Positions 37,742-51,118 of a DNA stretch of 64,000 bases are shown piece after piece (the stretch's first letter is position 1; each line of letters opens with the position of its first letter). The position numbers were made by a program, and so were the translations under genes. Below the pieces are notes generated by a model, which was not told the origin of the DNA, did not search any database, and saw nothing but the letters and a program-made list of their open reading frames with translations. This DNA is from Epiperipatus broadwayi (taxonomy: Eukaryota > Onychophora > Udeonychophora > Euonychophora > Peripatidae): the NCBI GenBank assembly GCA_028023455.1, contig JAQFVV010006246.1, positions 3,957,501-4,021,500 of the forward strand, written 5' to 3'.

Positions 37742-40437
37742 TTAAGTCAACATGCATATACTGTACCGGTCGAAAATGTATGTCCATTCAACAAGATTTA
37801 GAATCTAAGCAAAAGTACCCTGAATCCAATCATGTGCGACATACACAGGTCAGGAGCAATCATGAATTCTAACCTATTTGCCCATTCCTCAAATCTATAA
37901 CATTATGAACAACACCTACGGTGATACCACATAAATTCATTACATCCCGGCCCGGTGCTACAACATTTTACATGAGACTCAACTGGTGATGATGATGAGA
38001 GTTGAGTGAACCCAAGATATTAAATTACGAGTATACATAAATATAAATGTTAATAATGAGATTCGAACAACTGGATTAAGTTTAAAATATAAATATTTAT
38101 TTTAACATAATTGATGATGAGTTTAAATATATATAATTGACTCTATGTTTATAAAACTATTTTGATTATACACATTGAAGAATATTATTAAGATTATATT
38201 GATATTGACAAATATTAAGTTAGTGTGGGGGTTACAAGAGACGGATTTGTCGGAATGGTTTGGTGGCCGTTTTATACATAAAAATACATTTATAAAGATA
38301 TAATCGAGTTTCGCTAATTAAAAGATTTTAATACATAAGTTTATTGTTTTTATTTAGATATTTCATTTATAATAATTACAATGCGGATACATTTTGATTG
38401 GCAGCATAAAACATTATTTCTTTTATATTTTCAACATTTAATGATGGGATATAGTGAAAGCTCAATATTTGCGGGAAAACTTTATTACAGTAAAGAGGGA
38501 GGGCAGCTTCGTGAGAAGTTGGGTTTAAACACCAACAAATAGAGAAAACAGAATGTTTTATTATCACATATCATTATGATTTTACTTTGCTAAACAGGCT
38601 GAAACTAACTGTAAGAAATAGCGGTGCTAGTATAATATCAGTGAGAGGAAATGGCACATTTTGGCCAGGATAAGGTCATTCTCCAATTTCTTATAACGAT
38701 GGTACATGCCAGCTTTTTGCTGAGATGGTACAGGAAGAAGAAAGTTGGTAGGAAGATACTATAGGCCGGACCACAACAAACTATACATTGCTTCATCTAC
38801 TCTAACCTGAATAATCTAGAAGTAAACGTAGACTTCTTTATGACGAGGATATGAACGATGAGGCTTTGAATCCCTGGAGTGAGGTACAGGTGATTCAAAG
38901 CAGTATATAATATATATACTTGGAGGAGAAGAATGACTAGCGAAATGATCGTGATTCCCTGGAGTGAGGTACAGGCGAATCAGATCAAAGCCATTTGCGG
39001 CTTATAAATAATTAGATATATGCTAGCAACGCTATCATAATAATATAAAATCAATAAATTTAACTATTAAAGAAAAGCCTTAAATTGTTTAACAAATATG
39101 TAATAACATGCGAGTATAATGACCTACATAATATAAGGTCATTGATTATAAATTAATTAGCATTAATAAAGCTTGCGTTGCTCCCCCTTTCTGAACCAAT
39201 ATTTAAGCACAGGAAGCAAAACTACAAGAATACAAATTATCAAACTCAGTTTAAGTCACCAGTCTTTGTGGCGATTATGATTAATAAGAAATTTATAACA
39301 CTAACTGACACCAATAGCCACCCCAGATTGCAGAAATATCTATACATTTCATATAAATTTACGACAAAACATTTAGATAAAAATATTCATTTAAAATATA
39401 ACCCAAACTTACAAAGTATTTAAAATAATTAATAAGAACTCATTTTAATTCCCCACCCCTTCCCTTTTTAATAGAAGTTCATAAGATTAAGTTTTTAGTG
39501 GCATTGATAAATAAAGGAAGAAAATATAAAAATATTATAAAACTTAAATCATAACCACACTAACTAATAAAAATAATAATAAGCGTGAGTTGGATGAAAT
39601 AATAATTAGGTAGCAAAGAATTGATATAAACGGTTAACAAAGCTTTAAGAAAAACATTAAATATAACGAAATTATTAGCTTACAAATTAAATTACATAGT
39701 TAAAAGTGGATAAGGCGGTTATACAGTCTTGGCTGGTTACCTCAGGATTCTTTGGAAGCACTGGCGAATCTGCTGCAGCAGGTGGCATTCTTTGGGGCTA
39801 CATTGCGGCAAGGCTTGGCTGAAGATGCCGGATGGCAACTTGGCTCTCCAAAATTTCAAATGGACGTGGAGTCACCTAGCAATGCCTGACCCAACTCTAA
39901 CATAATAGATTTTTAGCTTTATTTATATCAGTTTTTGGCCCCTTAGAGAATATTTATTCTAAAATAGATTTCCTGCCTCTAATGGATCTCTATTTTAGGA
40001 GAATCTTTACTCTATTGTTAGTAAAGATTCAGTTTTAAGATAACTGTCTAAAATCAATTCAAATCAATTTCCTGCTTGGAAATGGATTTGAATAAAACAA
40101 TGTTAATAGCTAACTAAAATGCATTAGCTTTGTTTTAGTTTTTACTTTTTTAATTTTAATTTACAATTTCCTGGTTTAAAATCATGAGACAAACTCCCCA
40201 CCCCTTTAATTATTTCAGACAGTTATCTTGAATTTACATTTTGTTTTATGAAAAAGAAAATTACAATGTATTAAAATAGAAAAATACAATTTTAAAAAAA
40301 TACAAAATTCCCTAATATTTTTAATTACGTATATACGCTCCTATAATATACGTTTTACATTAAAAAAATGGAGCATGATGACACGTGGACAAAGGTAGAA
40401 GGTGAAACTCAACCTTGAACTAAGGTCAACTGTTTCA
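37742..40437. mobile_element. 2.7-kb insertion inside the gypsy 5' LTR (type unknown)
   Basis: The sequence absent from the 3' LTR lies between ATAC (37738-37741) and ATAC (40438-40441), consistent with a 4-bp target duplication. It begins TTAAGTCAAC and ends AAGGTCAACTGTTTCA. The ends do not form clear inverted repeats or TG...CA. It has no long frame on either strand; the 81-codon frame at 39178-39423 shows no domain. Parts near 38.87-39.0 kb and 39.72-39.90 kb are less AT-rich. A non-autonomous element or a solo LTR of another family is possible. The left junction is slightly ambiguous because TATACTGT recurs at about 37757. Confidence 0.6.
38869..38985 (+). repeat. Short direct repeat inside the 2.7-kb insertion
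   Basis: TCCCTGGAGTGAGGTACAGG occurs at about 38871 and again at about 38955. Both are followed by a similar GATTCAAAG or GAATCAGATCAAAG. The spacing is about 83 bp. Significance is unknown. Confidence 0.8.
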
Positions 40438-40560
40438 ATACTATGTTTGTGTGTATCAATAACTTTCTGCTATTAATTACATTTTACCATTTATTTATTT
40501 ATTTGTTGTATTATTCATTGATTTATTTGTTGGTATTTAGAGTGCCTATATTTGAATGCA
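40438..40560 (+). repeat. 5' LTR of the gypsy element, right piece
   Basis: It aligns with 44517-44641: ATGTTTGTGTGTATCAATAA, ATTTTACCATTTATTTATTT, TGTTGTATTATTCATTGATT and GAGTGCCTATATTTGAATGCA. It ends at CA (40560), after which the internal region starts with TAACAAGTAGGC. Confidence 0.85.
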
Positions 40561-40969
40561 TAACAAGTAGGCATAGTCACCATCTCAAATCTATGAATAG
40601 TGAATAGGTTTTTAAAATTCTAACAAGTTTATGGATACTAAGCATGTCATGAAGTCAGCCGGCAATAACACAGGCCGAGACAGGAATTAAAACAATTGTA
40701 GATGCAGCAAAAATTAGAAAGAAAGTAATAGACAAGTGTACAGATACAAGAAATAGTACAGGGAAAAACATTAGGCAAGTTTGATAGGAACAGAAATAAA
40801 AAACTGGTATGGGAAGATTAAACATAGAATAAAGATTATAGAAGGGAAACTATGGACCACACCTAACTAAGACATAGAAGAAATGAAGAACACTGTCAAA
40901 GAGAGTCATCTCAGGCACAATGGTTAGCATTGGTAATGTCAACAAAGCAAATTAAAATGGGGAAAAATA

Positions 40970-42060
40970 AGTTTATTCTACAAGTCTAGGTTGACAACAA
41001 AAAAATAGACATGGAAATTGACGATGGGTCAGAATAATCTTGATACTGATTAGAGGAGATTATACAGACATTAAAATGCACAAAAATCTATCAGGACTGT
41101 AGAAGTGGAAACAAGTTAGGAATAGTAGGCTATGTGATAGTCTCTATTAAATATTTAAATAATCAGTGAACTGCCTTTATATATAATACAGAACAAAGTC
41201 AGGTCACTAATAAGTGAGACTGGTTTAGAGAAATAGGAATCAATATTAACATAAATACAGTCATGAACTTGCCAATAGAATCAGATACAACAAAGTTTTT
41301 CATAATTATTCACAAAAGAACTAGACCCATAATATCAAACCCAATACACATTGAATTAGTGGAAAAAGCCAACCCCACCATTTGTGTAGACAGAAAAATA
41401 CTGTTAGCCCAAACAGAAAAAGTAGAAGAAAAATCAGAGTGCTAGTTAAAGAAGGCATACTCACATGAGAAGAATCTGCAGAGTGAGCATCACTGATAGT
41501 AGTGATTACTAAAACAAATGGCCAAATTAGAACCTGCAGAGATTACAGAATCACAGTTAATGCATAGCTAAATAAAAGTGCATGCTCCATACATTAATGT
41601 AAGGAAAGTGCTGGCTGAATTAGCAGATGGCAAAATATTTTGCGAAATTAAACCTAAATGCTGCTCATTACTAGATCAAGGTAGTAGAAAGAATGACAAA
41701 AAATATTAAGGTTAGCAACATCTTTCACCCTTTTCAGATACAACAGACTTCCTTTTGAGATCTGCCCTTAATATTTTTCAAGCAAACAGGCTACTTTTGG
41801 GATCTCAACAGCCTCTAATAATTTTCAAGCTAAAATAGATCATATATTAAGTAGACTAACTGGAGTGATGCTTTATTATGATGACCTACTAATCACAGCA
41901 GCAGACAGATTACAGGAAGTCTGAGAAAGACTTTGTAGATCGGGGGTCAAACTCAGTAAGAAGAAATGTGCATGGCAAACACAAGAGTTAGTTTTCTTAG
42001 GCCACATCATTTTGGACCAAGGGAAAACCTTGCCCAGAGAAAGCTTATGGCAGTTTAAAA
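40970..42060 (+). pseudogene. Gypsy pol relic: protease and reverse transcriptase
   Basis: At about 40978-41040 the reading VDNKKIDMEIDDGSE corresponds to a retroviral-type aspartic protease site (MEIDTGS), with the threonine of DTG replaced. At 41263-41445 the pre-RT segment IHIELVEKANPTICVDRKIL is open. Near 41505 VVITKTNGQIRTCRDYR is the RT entry, and near 41872 LYYDDLLITA is the catalytic box. VKLSKKKCAWQTQELVFLGH follows near 41946. Stops and frame changes separate these pieces. It is an old copy of a transposon polyprotein and not a host gene. Confidence 0.8.
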
Positions 42061-42088
42061 TGCAGATAAACTGGAAAACATTAAACAG

Positions 42089-42640
42089 TTGCAAGCATTT
42101 CTGGGTCTAGTTAATATTTTTGAGCCTTTCCTAGAAAATAAAGCAATGGCCAAACCATTATACGATTTACTGAAGAAAAACAAAAAATGGGAATGTACAC
42201 ACAGGCACAATCTAGCCTTCAAGAAGAAAAAAGTACTATTAACATTAGACAGCCTCAACAGTGACCAAGATCTTCAAATAATGGCTGATGTGTCTGAATA
42301 TGGTTAGGAACAATGTTATCCCACACCAATGAGAAGGACAAAATATCAGTTGCCTATGCATTGAGCAAACTTTCTAAAGTAAGACAAAACTACAGTCAAG
42401 TAGACAAAGAAGAACTGATTATAGTTATTGCCTTGAAAAAGTTTCACCATTATGTATGGGGTAGAAATTTTAGAATATTCACAGAATATAAACCTTCACT
42501 TGGAATTCTGCCAAATGATAAATTAGCACAGGAACAAGTTAGCCTGAGAATGTTACACTGGGGAATATCCTATCAGCATACAATTATCAGTTAACCTACA
42601 AAAAGGACAGGTAGCACATGCAGACCTGCTGTCAAGATGC
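42089..42640 (+). pseudogene. Gypsy pol relic: RT connection and RNase H
   Basis: Two adjoining open pieces, 42089-42307 and 42313-42594, encode QAFLGLVNIFEPFLENKAMA, PLYDLLKKNKKWECT, LQIMADVSEYG, then MLSHTNEKDKISVAYALSKL, QNYSQVDKEELIIVIALKKF and GRNFRIFTEYKPSLGIL. These match the RT-RNase H region of animal gypsy elements. The expected TADASEYG has become MADVSEYG, which loses the first RNase H aspartate. A one-codon stop separates the two pieces. Confidence 0.85.
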
Positions 42641-42979
42641 CTTGATTATTGAACTGATAAACACAGAAATAGAGGTAAATTACATAGATGAGATAAATTT
42701 AAAGATAATAAATAGCAAAGCGGTTGAACTATGGACAAACTACCAACTGCTTATTAAATGGATATAGGAAGACTGACCAAATGCAAAACCAAATTTTGAG
42801 GTCAGGGGTTTTGCGTTAACAGGGAAAACTATCTATGTAAAGGCTGCATAATAATGGGAGATAAAATGGTGATACTGCCCACAGAATGAAAGGCACTTTT
42901 AGACTTAGAGGTGTTAAAAACAAAAGTTTTAGCTTGTAGCTACATCTGGTGGCTAATATAAATATGGATATTGAAAAAT

Positions 42980-43580
42980 GCCTTAAAGTATGTGCTGAGT
43001 GTTAAGCAGAGATGTCACTAGCACCAAAAATATGCATGCCATGGTCAAGAACAATGGGACCATGGGAGAGATTACCCATACACCATACAGATTCTATTGC
43101 AGTGAAACTCTGATAATAGTATATGCCTATTCAAAGTGGACAGAATGCCACAAAGTAAGAAACTCCAGTGCAGAAGACATGTTTATGATACATGGATTTT
43201 TAAAACAATGCAACAGTTTTCACTGGATTTATGTTACAGCAATATTTTAGTTTTAATGGAATTCAACATATCAGAACCCCCTCATATCACCCATCAGTTT
43301 GGTGGAGAAAGCAGAACAACAAATCAAAAAGGCATTGAGAAAAAATAATAGCAAAATTTTAAACATACTTTACAGGAGATAATGTTGGGGCCACTTGCAA
43401 TGCCTTGCATAGTCACTGGAAGTACATCTGCAGAACTACTAATGGGAAGTTAATTAAGAACCAAGTTATCATTAATTCACTCAAAACAAAATGGATCATG
43501 ACAAAATAAAGATAATACTTTTGGAAAGGCAAAGTTCAAAATGGAAACAGTGGTCTGGATAAGAGATATGCCAAGAAAGA
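42980..43580 (+). pseudogene. Gypsy pol relic: integrase
   Basis: Near 42990 a CAEC remnant recalls the integrase zinc finger. Around 43090-43350, frames alternate between YSKWTECHK, HGFLKQCNSFHWIYVTAIF and HIRTPSYHPSVWWRKQNN; the last corresponds to the conserved HxRTPPYHPxxNGxAER of gypsy integrases. The catalytic residues cannot be traced in one frame. Near 43545 VWIRDMPRKTW recalls the C-terminal domain. Confidence 0.65.
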
Positions 43581-43951
43581 CATGGATAAAGGTAACATTA
43601 GAGAAAATGTTCAACTGTAGTGATAATTAGAAGAGAAAATAATGTGAAATACAAATGCCATGAAAATCATGTCAGGTTTTATGAAATAATAAAAGTGTAT
43701 GATTTTGACCTAATGAAAACAAGAGTAGAAATAAAAAGAAAGGGTTCAAAGACAGATATTTAAGAAAGTAAGTGATCACATTAAACAACAGCATGTGGGA
43801 AAAAGGAAATGTGCAAATGCAGATAGTAGAACAGGGTTTACTGAAACAGGAAGGAAAATCACTCAAGCTGGCAAAGAGAAGTGAAGTCCTAGCAGACTAC
43901 AAGATTACATCTAAGAAACCTAAACAGGGTTTTTTGAAGTGGAAGAGATAC

Positions 43952-44641
43952 TGTCTTTGTAAAAATATGTACATTGAAATTCAATTATAAGTTTTTGTAT
44001 TCCAAAGTAAAATATATTTTTAGATCACTAACTGATAAGGATTTAATTATTGATTAAATTTGCATACAATGTAACAATGGAAAATATTTACATAATTTGT
44101 AATAAGAAAATTGTGTTTGGTAAATGACAAGAAATATTTACTAATTACAAATATTTCTTGCTACAATAGAAGTTGAACCTATTAATTAAAAACAAGAGAG
44201 GAAAATAAGACTGATGACAATCAAGTTGAAACCTGGATTTCCAGAAACCAAACTGAGGGGATAAATAGTATGTGCAGCAAAGTGCATAGTTTTCATTTCA
44301 ATGGATTTACCAAGAGAACTGTTGGTAGGAGATTTTAATGGACAGTAGTTAAAAGAAGCATGAGTGATGGTGCAGGGCTTTAGTGTGAAACCAACATGAA
44401 TGCAAGCAGTAACTGAACGGAGCCAGAGTGTTTCAAAACTGACGCCAGAGCAAACCATCCAGAAAACAGCCAGTTGTTGGGTGCATTGTGGGAAGTGAAC
44501 CTGAAGTGAACTGTGTATACTGTGTTTGTATGTATCAATAACTTTTTGTAATTGATTATATTTTACCATTTATTGATTTATTTGTTGTATTATTCATTGA
44601 TTTATTAGTTAATATTCAGAGTTCCTATATTCAAATACCCA
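43952..44641 (+). repeat. 3' LTR of the gypsy element
   Basis: Uninterrupted LTR of about 690 bp, homologous to the two 5' pieces. It is preceded by the purine-rich GAAGTGGAAGAGA (43936), a possible polypurine tract. Frames on its minus strand (44186-44569) have no meaning as genes. It ends near AAATACCCA. Confidence 0.85.
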
Positions 44642-47017
44642 ATACTTCCTGGGACAAAACTAGGTACTTAAAAATTCATTTTAAGAGTTCTAAAATTCAA
44701 TATTCTTTTTTAAAAACACCAAGATCCAATCCGTTCATGTGATCAATCAGTATTACAAGCAAATTATTCTTGGCTAAATGCTAACAGAACAATAAATCAT
44801 CTTGCACTTTAATTAAAATATTTAACAAAAATAATGCAATCAGTTCCTTATAAATTAACATTTTTAATTCAACAATCGATTTCTATTAAAAATATTTTGT
44901 ATAATTATAATAATATTGACTTTCTTTTTAAATTATTATCAAGAGTGCAGAATGTTTTACATCATTAAATAAAATTTCTTTTCTATACATTGAACATATA
45001 TATCAATCGAATATATTCATATGGAACATATCATTTTAATATGTTTTATTAATTGGATAAATTTTTATTTACAACAACTATCTTTTTATCCTTAATTTCA
45101 TAATCCACTTGCCTAGATAATACAATTGGTACAATCGACACTATTCAAACCTGTGTGGGAATATCACATCTGATTTTTAAAAACATAATAGACTAAATTC
45201 TTTAACAAGAAGTTATGATATCTTTTGTTTTTGTTTTTAAGTGAATATTATTTTTAAATTTGTTTTAAAATTTTATGAAACTTAGCATTACTTTTAGAAA
45301 ATAATTTATTATACAAAATACTGCACATTAAATTCAGAAAGGTTTAAAAAAAGAATAAAATGTATATTCTTTCAACATAAACTGAATAAATTTTATTAGT
45401 TAATTCAATGCTCAGATATTAAAAAAAATGGCTGATCGATTATAAAATTTACAATTTTAATAGTTCTTTTGTTTTTTTATTCACATTTTTGTTTGTTTGC
45501 ATTTTTCTTTGAATAGCATATCATTGAAATCACATAGTTAGATACAGTATAGTGTGCAACTCCATTGTACTTCAAATGCTCATTTTAATGTTGCTCATTG
45601 GTTGTAATGTTTGGAATGATGATGATTACTATCTTTCCACCCTATGTTCTTATTGTTACAATGTAAATGTATCTTTCATATATTGATGCATTGGTAAATA
45701 GACTGAAGTGTTGTTGTTTTTTTCAGGAAATTATTTTTAATGAAAATGTGATAATTAATGATACTCATTTTTTGATATCTTGTGTGTGTGTGATAAATAA
45801 AACTTTATAATAACTAAAAATTATTACTGAGAAATATGTAATCTTAAGGATAGTTTTTATTGGGTACTATAGAAGATTCAGTTTTTATTATTAGTGTTCT
45901 ATTTTTATTCATGATTCTATTTAAAATAATGAATGTTTAAATATTTATTTTACTATATTTTATATTTGCAATATCTTCACAGTATTTTTTTTTAATATTG
46001 AGAATTTGATACATATGCTTATTGCAGAATTCCAATACATTAAAAAATTTTCAGAATTAATTGTGATACTTATCAAACCTAATCACTATAAAGTTGGTAT
46101 AAAGTACAAGATAGACAAATCATTTATATAAGATTTAAATAGCATTTATGTGCATTATAAATTCGTTATTTTAGCAATAAATCATTGCAATATTAGTATT
46201 CAGTTTTATTTATAAGCATATGAAATATCCTATATTGTTTGTGAAGATTTAATGTAAAAGCAATGATTAGGTTACTTTAAAGAACAGTTAATCACATAAA
46301 CATAATTTATAATGCATGAATTACTTTTATAATTATGAAGAGATAAGATATTTCCATTGCAATTATATATGTTAAAAGATCTATCAAAAAATGCTGAAAT
46401 TGTTCAGCCAAATAGTTAAAAAATATTCAAATTTAATTAATATTATGTATGCTTCATCTTTCCACTATTATTCCAACCAATTATTTTTATATTTTTATGG
46501 TAGTTACAGCTTGATTTTTTTTTTTGTAATTGTTAAAAGCATACTTCCCCAACTCATGACTAACATTCTGAAATTACAAATACGAATACTCAAATTTAAG
46601 CTAAGTAAACTTTTTTTTCAATCAACTTAATATTTTTTTCTTTCAGGTAGCTGTTCCATAACCAGTCTATCAAATTATCCAAATTAAATGAGTATCCAAC
46701 TTATTATAGAGTGTAAAACAAAACTGATAAACTGTTCTAACATTCTTATTCCAATAATTGGCATGTTTGGTTCCTTTATGAGGGCTATAGAAGAGGTCTT
46801 CATCTGTCTAACCTATTTTAAAGAATTTTTTATTTATATATGTTCATATGATTTTTTATGCTGAAAATTGATTTGCTAATTGAAAATTCTTCTGGGAAGT
46901 AGTTTGACAACCTTTTCATTTAATCTTGGATTTAAATTATTATAGGATATAGTTCTAGTGATTGTAAAATCAGTAGTATTGTTTTAAAATTCTTTAATTT
47001 GGTTTTTTCATTTTCAG
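44642..47017 (+). other. Intron 2, last part, no recognised gene
   Basis: AT-rich. No frame with a recognisable domain. The acceptor TTTTTTCATTTTCAG directly precedes the exon at 47018. Confidence 0.45.
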
Positions 47018-47144
47018 AATGTGGGAGCATTTTAACATCTCCAACAGGAATCATTTCGTCACCTAGTAAAATGGATGTTTTCTCACCAATCCAAAATTGT
47101 ACATGGCACATTGTTGGATTACAACACCATATCATAGAACTTAA
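47018..47144 (+). CDS. CUB domain 2, first half (exon)
   Basis: Spliced to the previous exon it completes a Glu codon and reads ECGSILTSPTGIISSPSKM, the standard CUB opening (CG..L..P.G.I.SP). IQNCTWHIVGLQHHIIELK carries cysteine 2. Phase 1 at entry and phase 2 at exit (donor GTATGT). It follows directly on the end of CUB 1 (YSLS), with no spacer domain between them. Confidence 0.88.
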
Positions 47145-50100
47145 GTATGTATATTATATATAAAAATAATAGATGAATGAATAAATAAATGTTGTGATGT
47201 AGGAAATAATAGATGAATAGATAGACAGGCATTTATTTATATTGTTTATTTAATATTGTAATAGGATAAATGGATTGAGTTGGTTTTCTAAGAAGGGGAG
47301 GGGGTGATATTTTGAAATGAAAAAGTATAGATTGGATGAACATTAATTTATAATAAATTTCCATGAGAGAAATAAAAAATTTATTAACATCAAATAAATT
47401 GAGAAAGGTATAGGACAATAATATTATTTAAATTTTGTTTTATTTAAATATTTGTCATAAGGAGTTGTTAAATGGGTGCTGAATTTTGTAAAGAAGAAAA
47501 AAAAACTACATTGTATTAAATTTCCTTTTTTATAGAAATTAAATAAATTTAGTCTAAGAAATTTTAGGAAAAAAACTAATATTAATTTTTAAAAAATTAA
47601 AATAATGAAATTCATCATAGCCAAAAACAATTATTGAAACATATTTGCAAAGTATGGTACCCAAGTTACTGACAGCCATAATACCAAGAATTAAAATTTA
47701 GAAACGATTTGTTTGAAGATCAATAACATATAAGATTAAACTGAGAAGTGACAGTTTTGAATAATAAACTTTCTGGTATAAACTAATTGATTAACATTAA
47801 AATAAAATTAATGATTTTTTAGTATTAAAAAATAATTGCCATATTAGATTAATTTTATTAAAAAAACATTAACTTAATTAACTTTTCATTTTGAAGGTAA
47901 TGTAATTCCTTTTATCATAAATAAACGTCAACTATAGTTAGTATTTTACCATAATGAAAATTGACTATTTTATGTAATTATTTAGAATCTATTTCTAATT
48001 TATTTAGTTATACTGTATTTAAAAATGTTCATTAGAAATGACATAATTTTAGTGCCATATATTATATAACGCATAATTTATATACATAAAATAGTATTTT
48101 ATTCTTTGATTATGATAAACATTACTTGCAAGTTAAGTATTGCCATAACATCTCTTTTTCCAATCTTACATTAATTTGTGATATATTTTTTAATATTATC
48201 TAGTTAATTTGAACTTTATTCTGGTGATATTCAAGTATATAAATACTTTATCTATCAAACATATTATAGTCACAAATCGAATATTATATCTCTGCATTAT
48301 CAAGAGCATTTTCTTTTCTTCCTTTTAATTTTCGATACTCTCGTTTGCAATCACCAATTGTTATTTGATTACACTGAGATGCTCTCAGGAAGAAAATATA
48401 ACAAGCATACATATACTATTGCTTATTTTGTGTCTACATTTATGATACAAAAATAAATCTCATTTTAAGATTTTTAATTGGACTATAATTTTTATTTTTT
48501 TAACATACTCTGTCTTTACACATTTTTACAATACAAAAGAAAATATTTTAATTCATGTGCATATTGTTTTATAAGAATAAAGAAAGTATATATTATTAAA
48601 ATATTTGTTTATTTACTAATTATAGTCCTCATGCATGTGAAAAAATTTTTAAATTATTATAATATCACATGACCACCATTTCTTATTTATTATTCAAATT
48701 CTAGCCAAAGGATGTTGGTAACTATGGTTATTAAAAAAGAAAAAAACACCAAAATATATAGATACTGAACTGGATTTAGATCTGTATGATTAGTTTGGAT
48801 TGAAAACATTATTGTGTTTTCAGTTTGAATTCATAACTTTGTAGTTAATTGAAAAATAAAATATGGTATTGGAGTGATGCACTAGAATCAAAGATCTAGG
48901 CGCAGTTCTCTCAGACTCAAGGCTCCTTGCTGATGAAATCCATAAGTGAAAAACATCTGGGGATATTGGACCAGTAGATATTAAATAGGGATTTTGATGC
49001 ACTAATCTTCTAACATTCATTGAGTACTATGGTTTACACTAAGTGATAATATTGTATAGAGAAAGTTATTACTATGAAAAAAAATTTATTGACATTGTTA
49101 TGAATTAAAATAGAAAATTGTATTTATTCTTTCATATCATAAATATAAACACAAAATATATAGTTTCTACATGATTTCAAAATAAACTGTTATACTAAGA
49201 CAGTATTTAATATGTATAAAGTATTTACTGTTTATTTATAAATATGACAAAATATTAATGTCTGCTTTTTTTTATTGCAAACATTAATTATTTTAACATT
49301 TATTTTTTATTAACATTAGAAAATTATTATATAATATTCACCTAATGAAAAGTCTTCTTTAATAAATACTTATTAATATATATTTTGGCATTTCTTATTA
49401 TTATTTGGTATTCAACAGTTTTCATAGTGATTTTATAACTACAATTTAACAAATTTATTTTGTGTGTATACATGCATATCAGAACACTGACAGATGAAGT
49501 AGTAATGGTTTATGATTATTATGAAGGATCTTTGATTTTACATAGCTTCTGCTAAAAATGTAAGTAATATATCAGGATTTGCACAAATTTTGAAACATTT
49601 GGGGTTTTCTTTTTTTTCATTATCAATTAAAGTGATTAGCTTGGTTAGCTGCCATTCAAGACTATTCTTAATGAAATTAGCTATCTGTCTAAATCAACCT
49701 AATACAGATTAATAATGCATTAGAATTTTTGATTCACTTAAATGGGATTTGGATTCATAATGGAGTAATTCATAGTTACTTTCTGAAGCATATTGAAAAC
49801 AAAAAAATAATTAACTCATTTAGCCAAACTAATTAAAATAAATTTTTCATTTGCAGAGTGTTAATCTCTTAGAATTAATTTAATAATTAAATAAAACTAT
49901 TGTAACAATTAGATTTCTGGAAAGAGTTACAACAAAAGAAACAATAGATATAGAAAATATAGTTATAGATTAATATATCAAGATTTTAATTGTATCAGAA
50001 TTAATCAATCTTTTAAATTGATAACATCAAACAATATATAAAGTATCTAATTTTAGTTTCAATCTTAATATTCTAATTATTTTTATTTGTATATTGTGTT

Positions 50101-50256
50101 TGTTTCAATTTAATTAAAATTCCCAGAAGCTCTTTATCTTTTTTTTAAACAAAAGAATTAAAAATTGATTATTAAAAAAAACTTTCTACATGAAAAAAAA
50201 TTATTTTTTTAAAACTAAAATATTTTTTATATAAAATTGTATGCATCTTTTTACAT
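47145..50256 (+). other. Intron 3, first part, no recognised gene
   Basis: AT-rich intronic sequence. GATGAATRRATAR-type short repeats near 47170-47225. Short frames at 47233-47418, 48478-48672 and 48820-49020 lack any domain. Confidence 0.45.
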
Positions 50257-50345
50257 ATAAATTGTAAAATTTAGTTCTAATATAGTGTAACTGGACTGCC
50301 TTATAAATTGTAAAATTTAATTCTAATATATTGTAACCGGACCGA
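50257..50345 (+). repeat. 46-bp tandem duplication
   Basis: ATAAATTGTAAAATTTARTT is repeated at 50257 and 50303 (period 46). Each copy ends GTAACYGGAC. Confidence 0.85.
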
Positions 50346-50790
50346 TCTACCAACCCCTCTCTCGGTTGATTTTATTTTCTAATGAGCATATTGCAGATAG
50401 CAATAACAATTGGTGTTACCCAATGTCTATCTTACCCCCCTACAACAATATTTCCTGCTCATCAGAGAATGTAGGATTAAAGAGACTGGAAACAACTAGA
50501 AAATTTGTTTGTTTGGTTTTCCAAATGGTGCAGCTAGAGTTCCAGCTTACCACTCCCTTATTACTTATTCAGATCTGTTTATGCTGAACATAGCTCAGGA
50601 GGCATGAGATTTCTGTGAACAAGTGCAATGAATGACAAGTGATGTGGAATGAAACTGACAGATAGCTTATTTTATGTAACAATATTTATTTATATAACAA
50701 TATTTGGATAATAATTCCTCCAAAGTTATTTTTGTTAATCCACTCATTCAATGACAGCAGAAGTCTATTGATTGTCACTTGAGGCGGTAC

Positions 50791-50964
50791 TTGGTTAATA
50801 ATCTAACAAAAGTTTATTAATAATTCATATTTTTCTGTATGCACATATATACTCCTAGGCTAGCTTGATTTATGTTCTTGGTTAATAATCTAACAAAAGT
50901 TTATTAATAATTCATATTTTTCTGTATGCGCATATATACTCCTAGGCTAGCTTGATTTATGTTT
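50791..50964 (+). repeat. 87-bp tandem duplication, nearly identical copies
   Basis: Copies at 50791-50877 and 50878-50964 both start TTGGTTAATAATCTAAC and end TTGATTTATGTT. Within the repeat they differ at one visible base (GCACAT against GCGCAT) plus the final base, so the duplication is recent. Confidence 0.95.
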
Positions 50965-51118
50965 AATCACTTATTAATCATTGATGATATATATCAGGTG
51001 TGTCCATTAATTCTTGAATCAGGTATATGGATGTAGATTCAAGGCATTCATTTATATCAAAGTATCACTATTTAATTCAGGTTTGTAGATTTATGATATC
51101 TAAACATCAATAGAATCA

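Larger units (their letters stand above)
37160..44641 (+). mobile_element. Degenerate Ty3/gypsy LTR retrotransposon with a split 5' LTR
   Basis: Two LTR copies flank a pol relic. The 5' LTR is in two pieces (about 37160-37741 and 40438-40560); the 3' LTR is at about 43952-44641. Summed, the 5' LTR is about 0.70 kb, matching the 3' LTR at about 0.69 kb. Between 40.56 and 43.95 kb are pol relics in the order protease, RT, RNase H, integrase, which is the Ty3/gypsy order. LTR divergence is visible in every line of the alignment, and frames are full of stops, so the insertion is old and inactive. No gag was recognised, and no target duplication was found. Confidence 0.85.
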
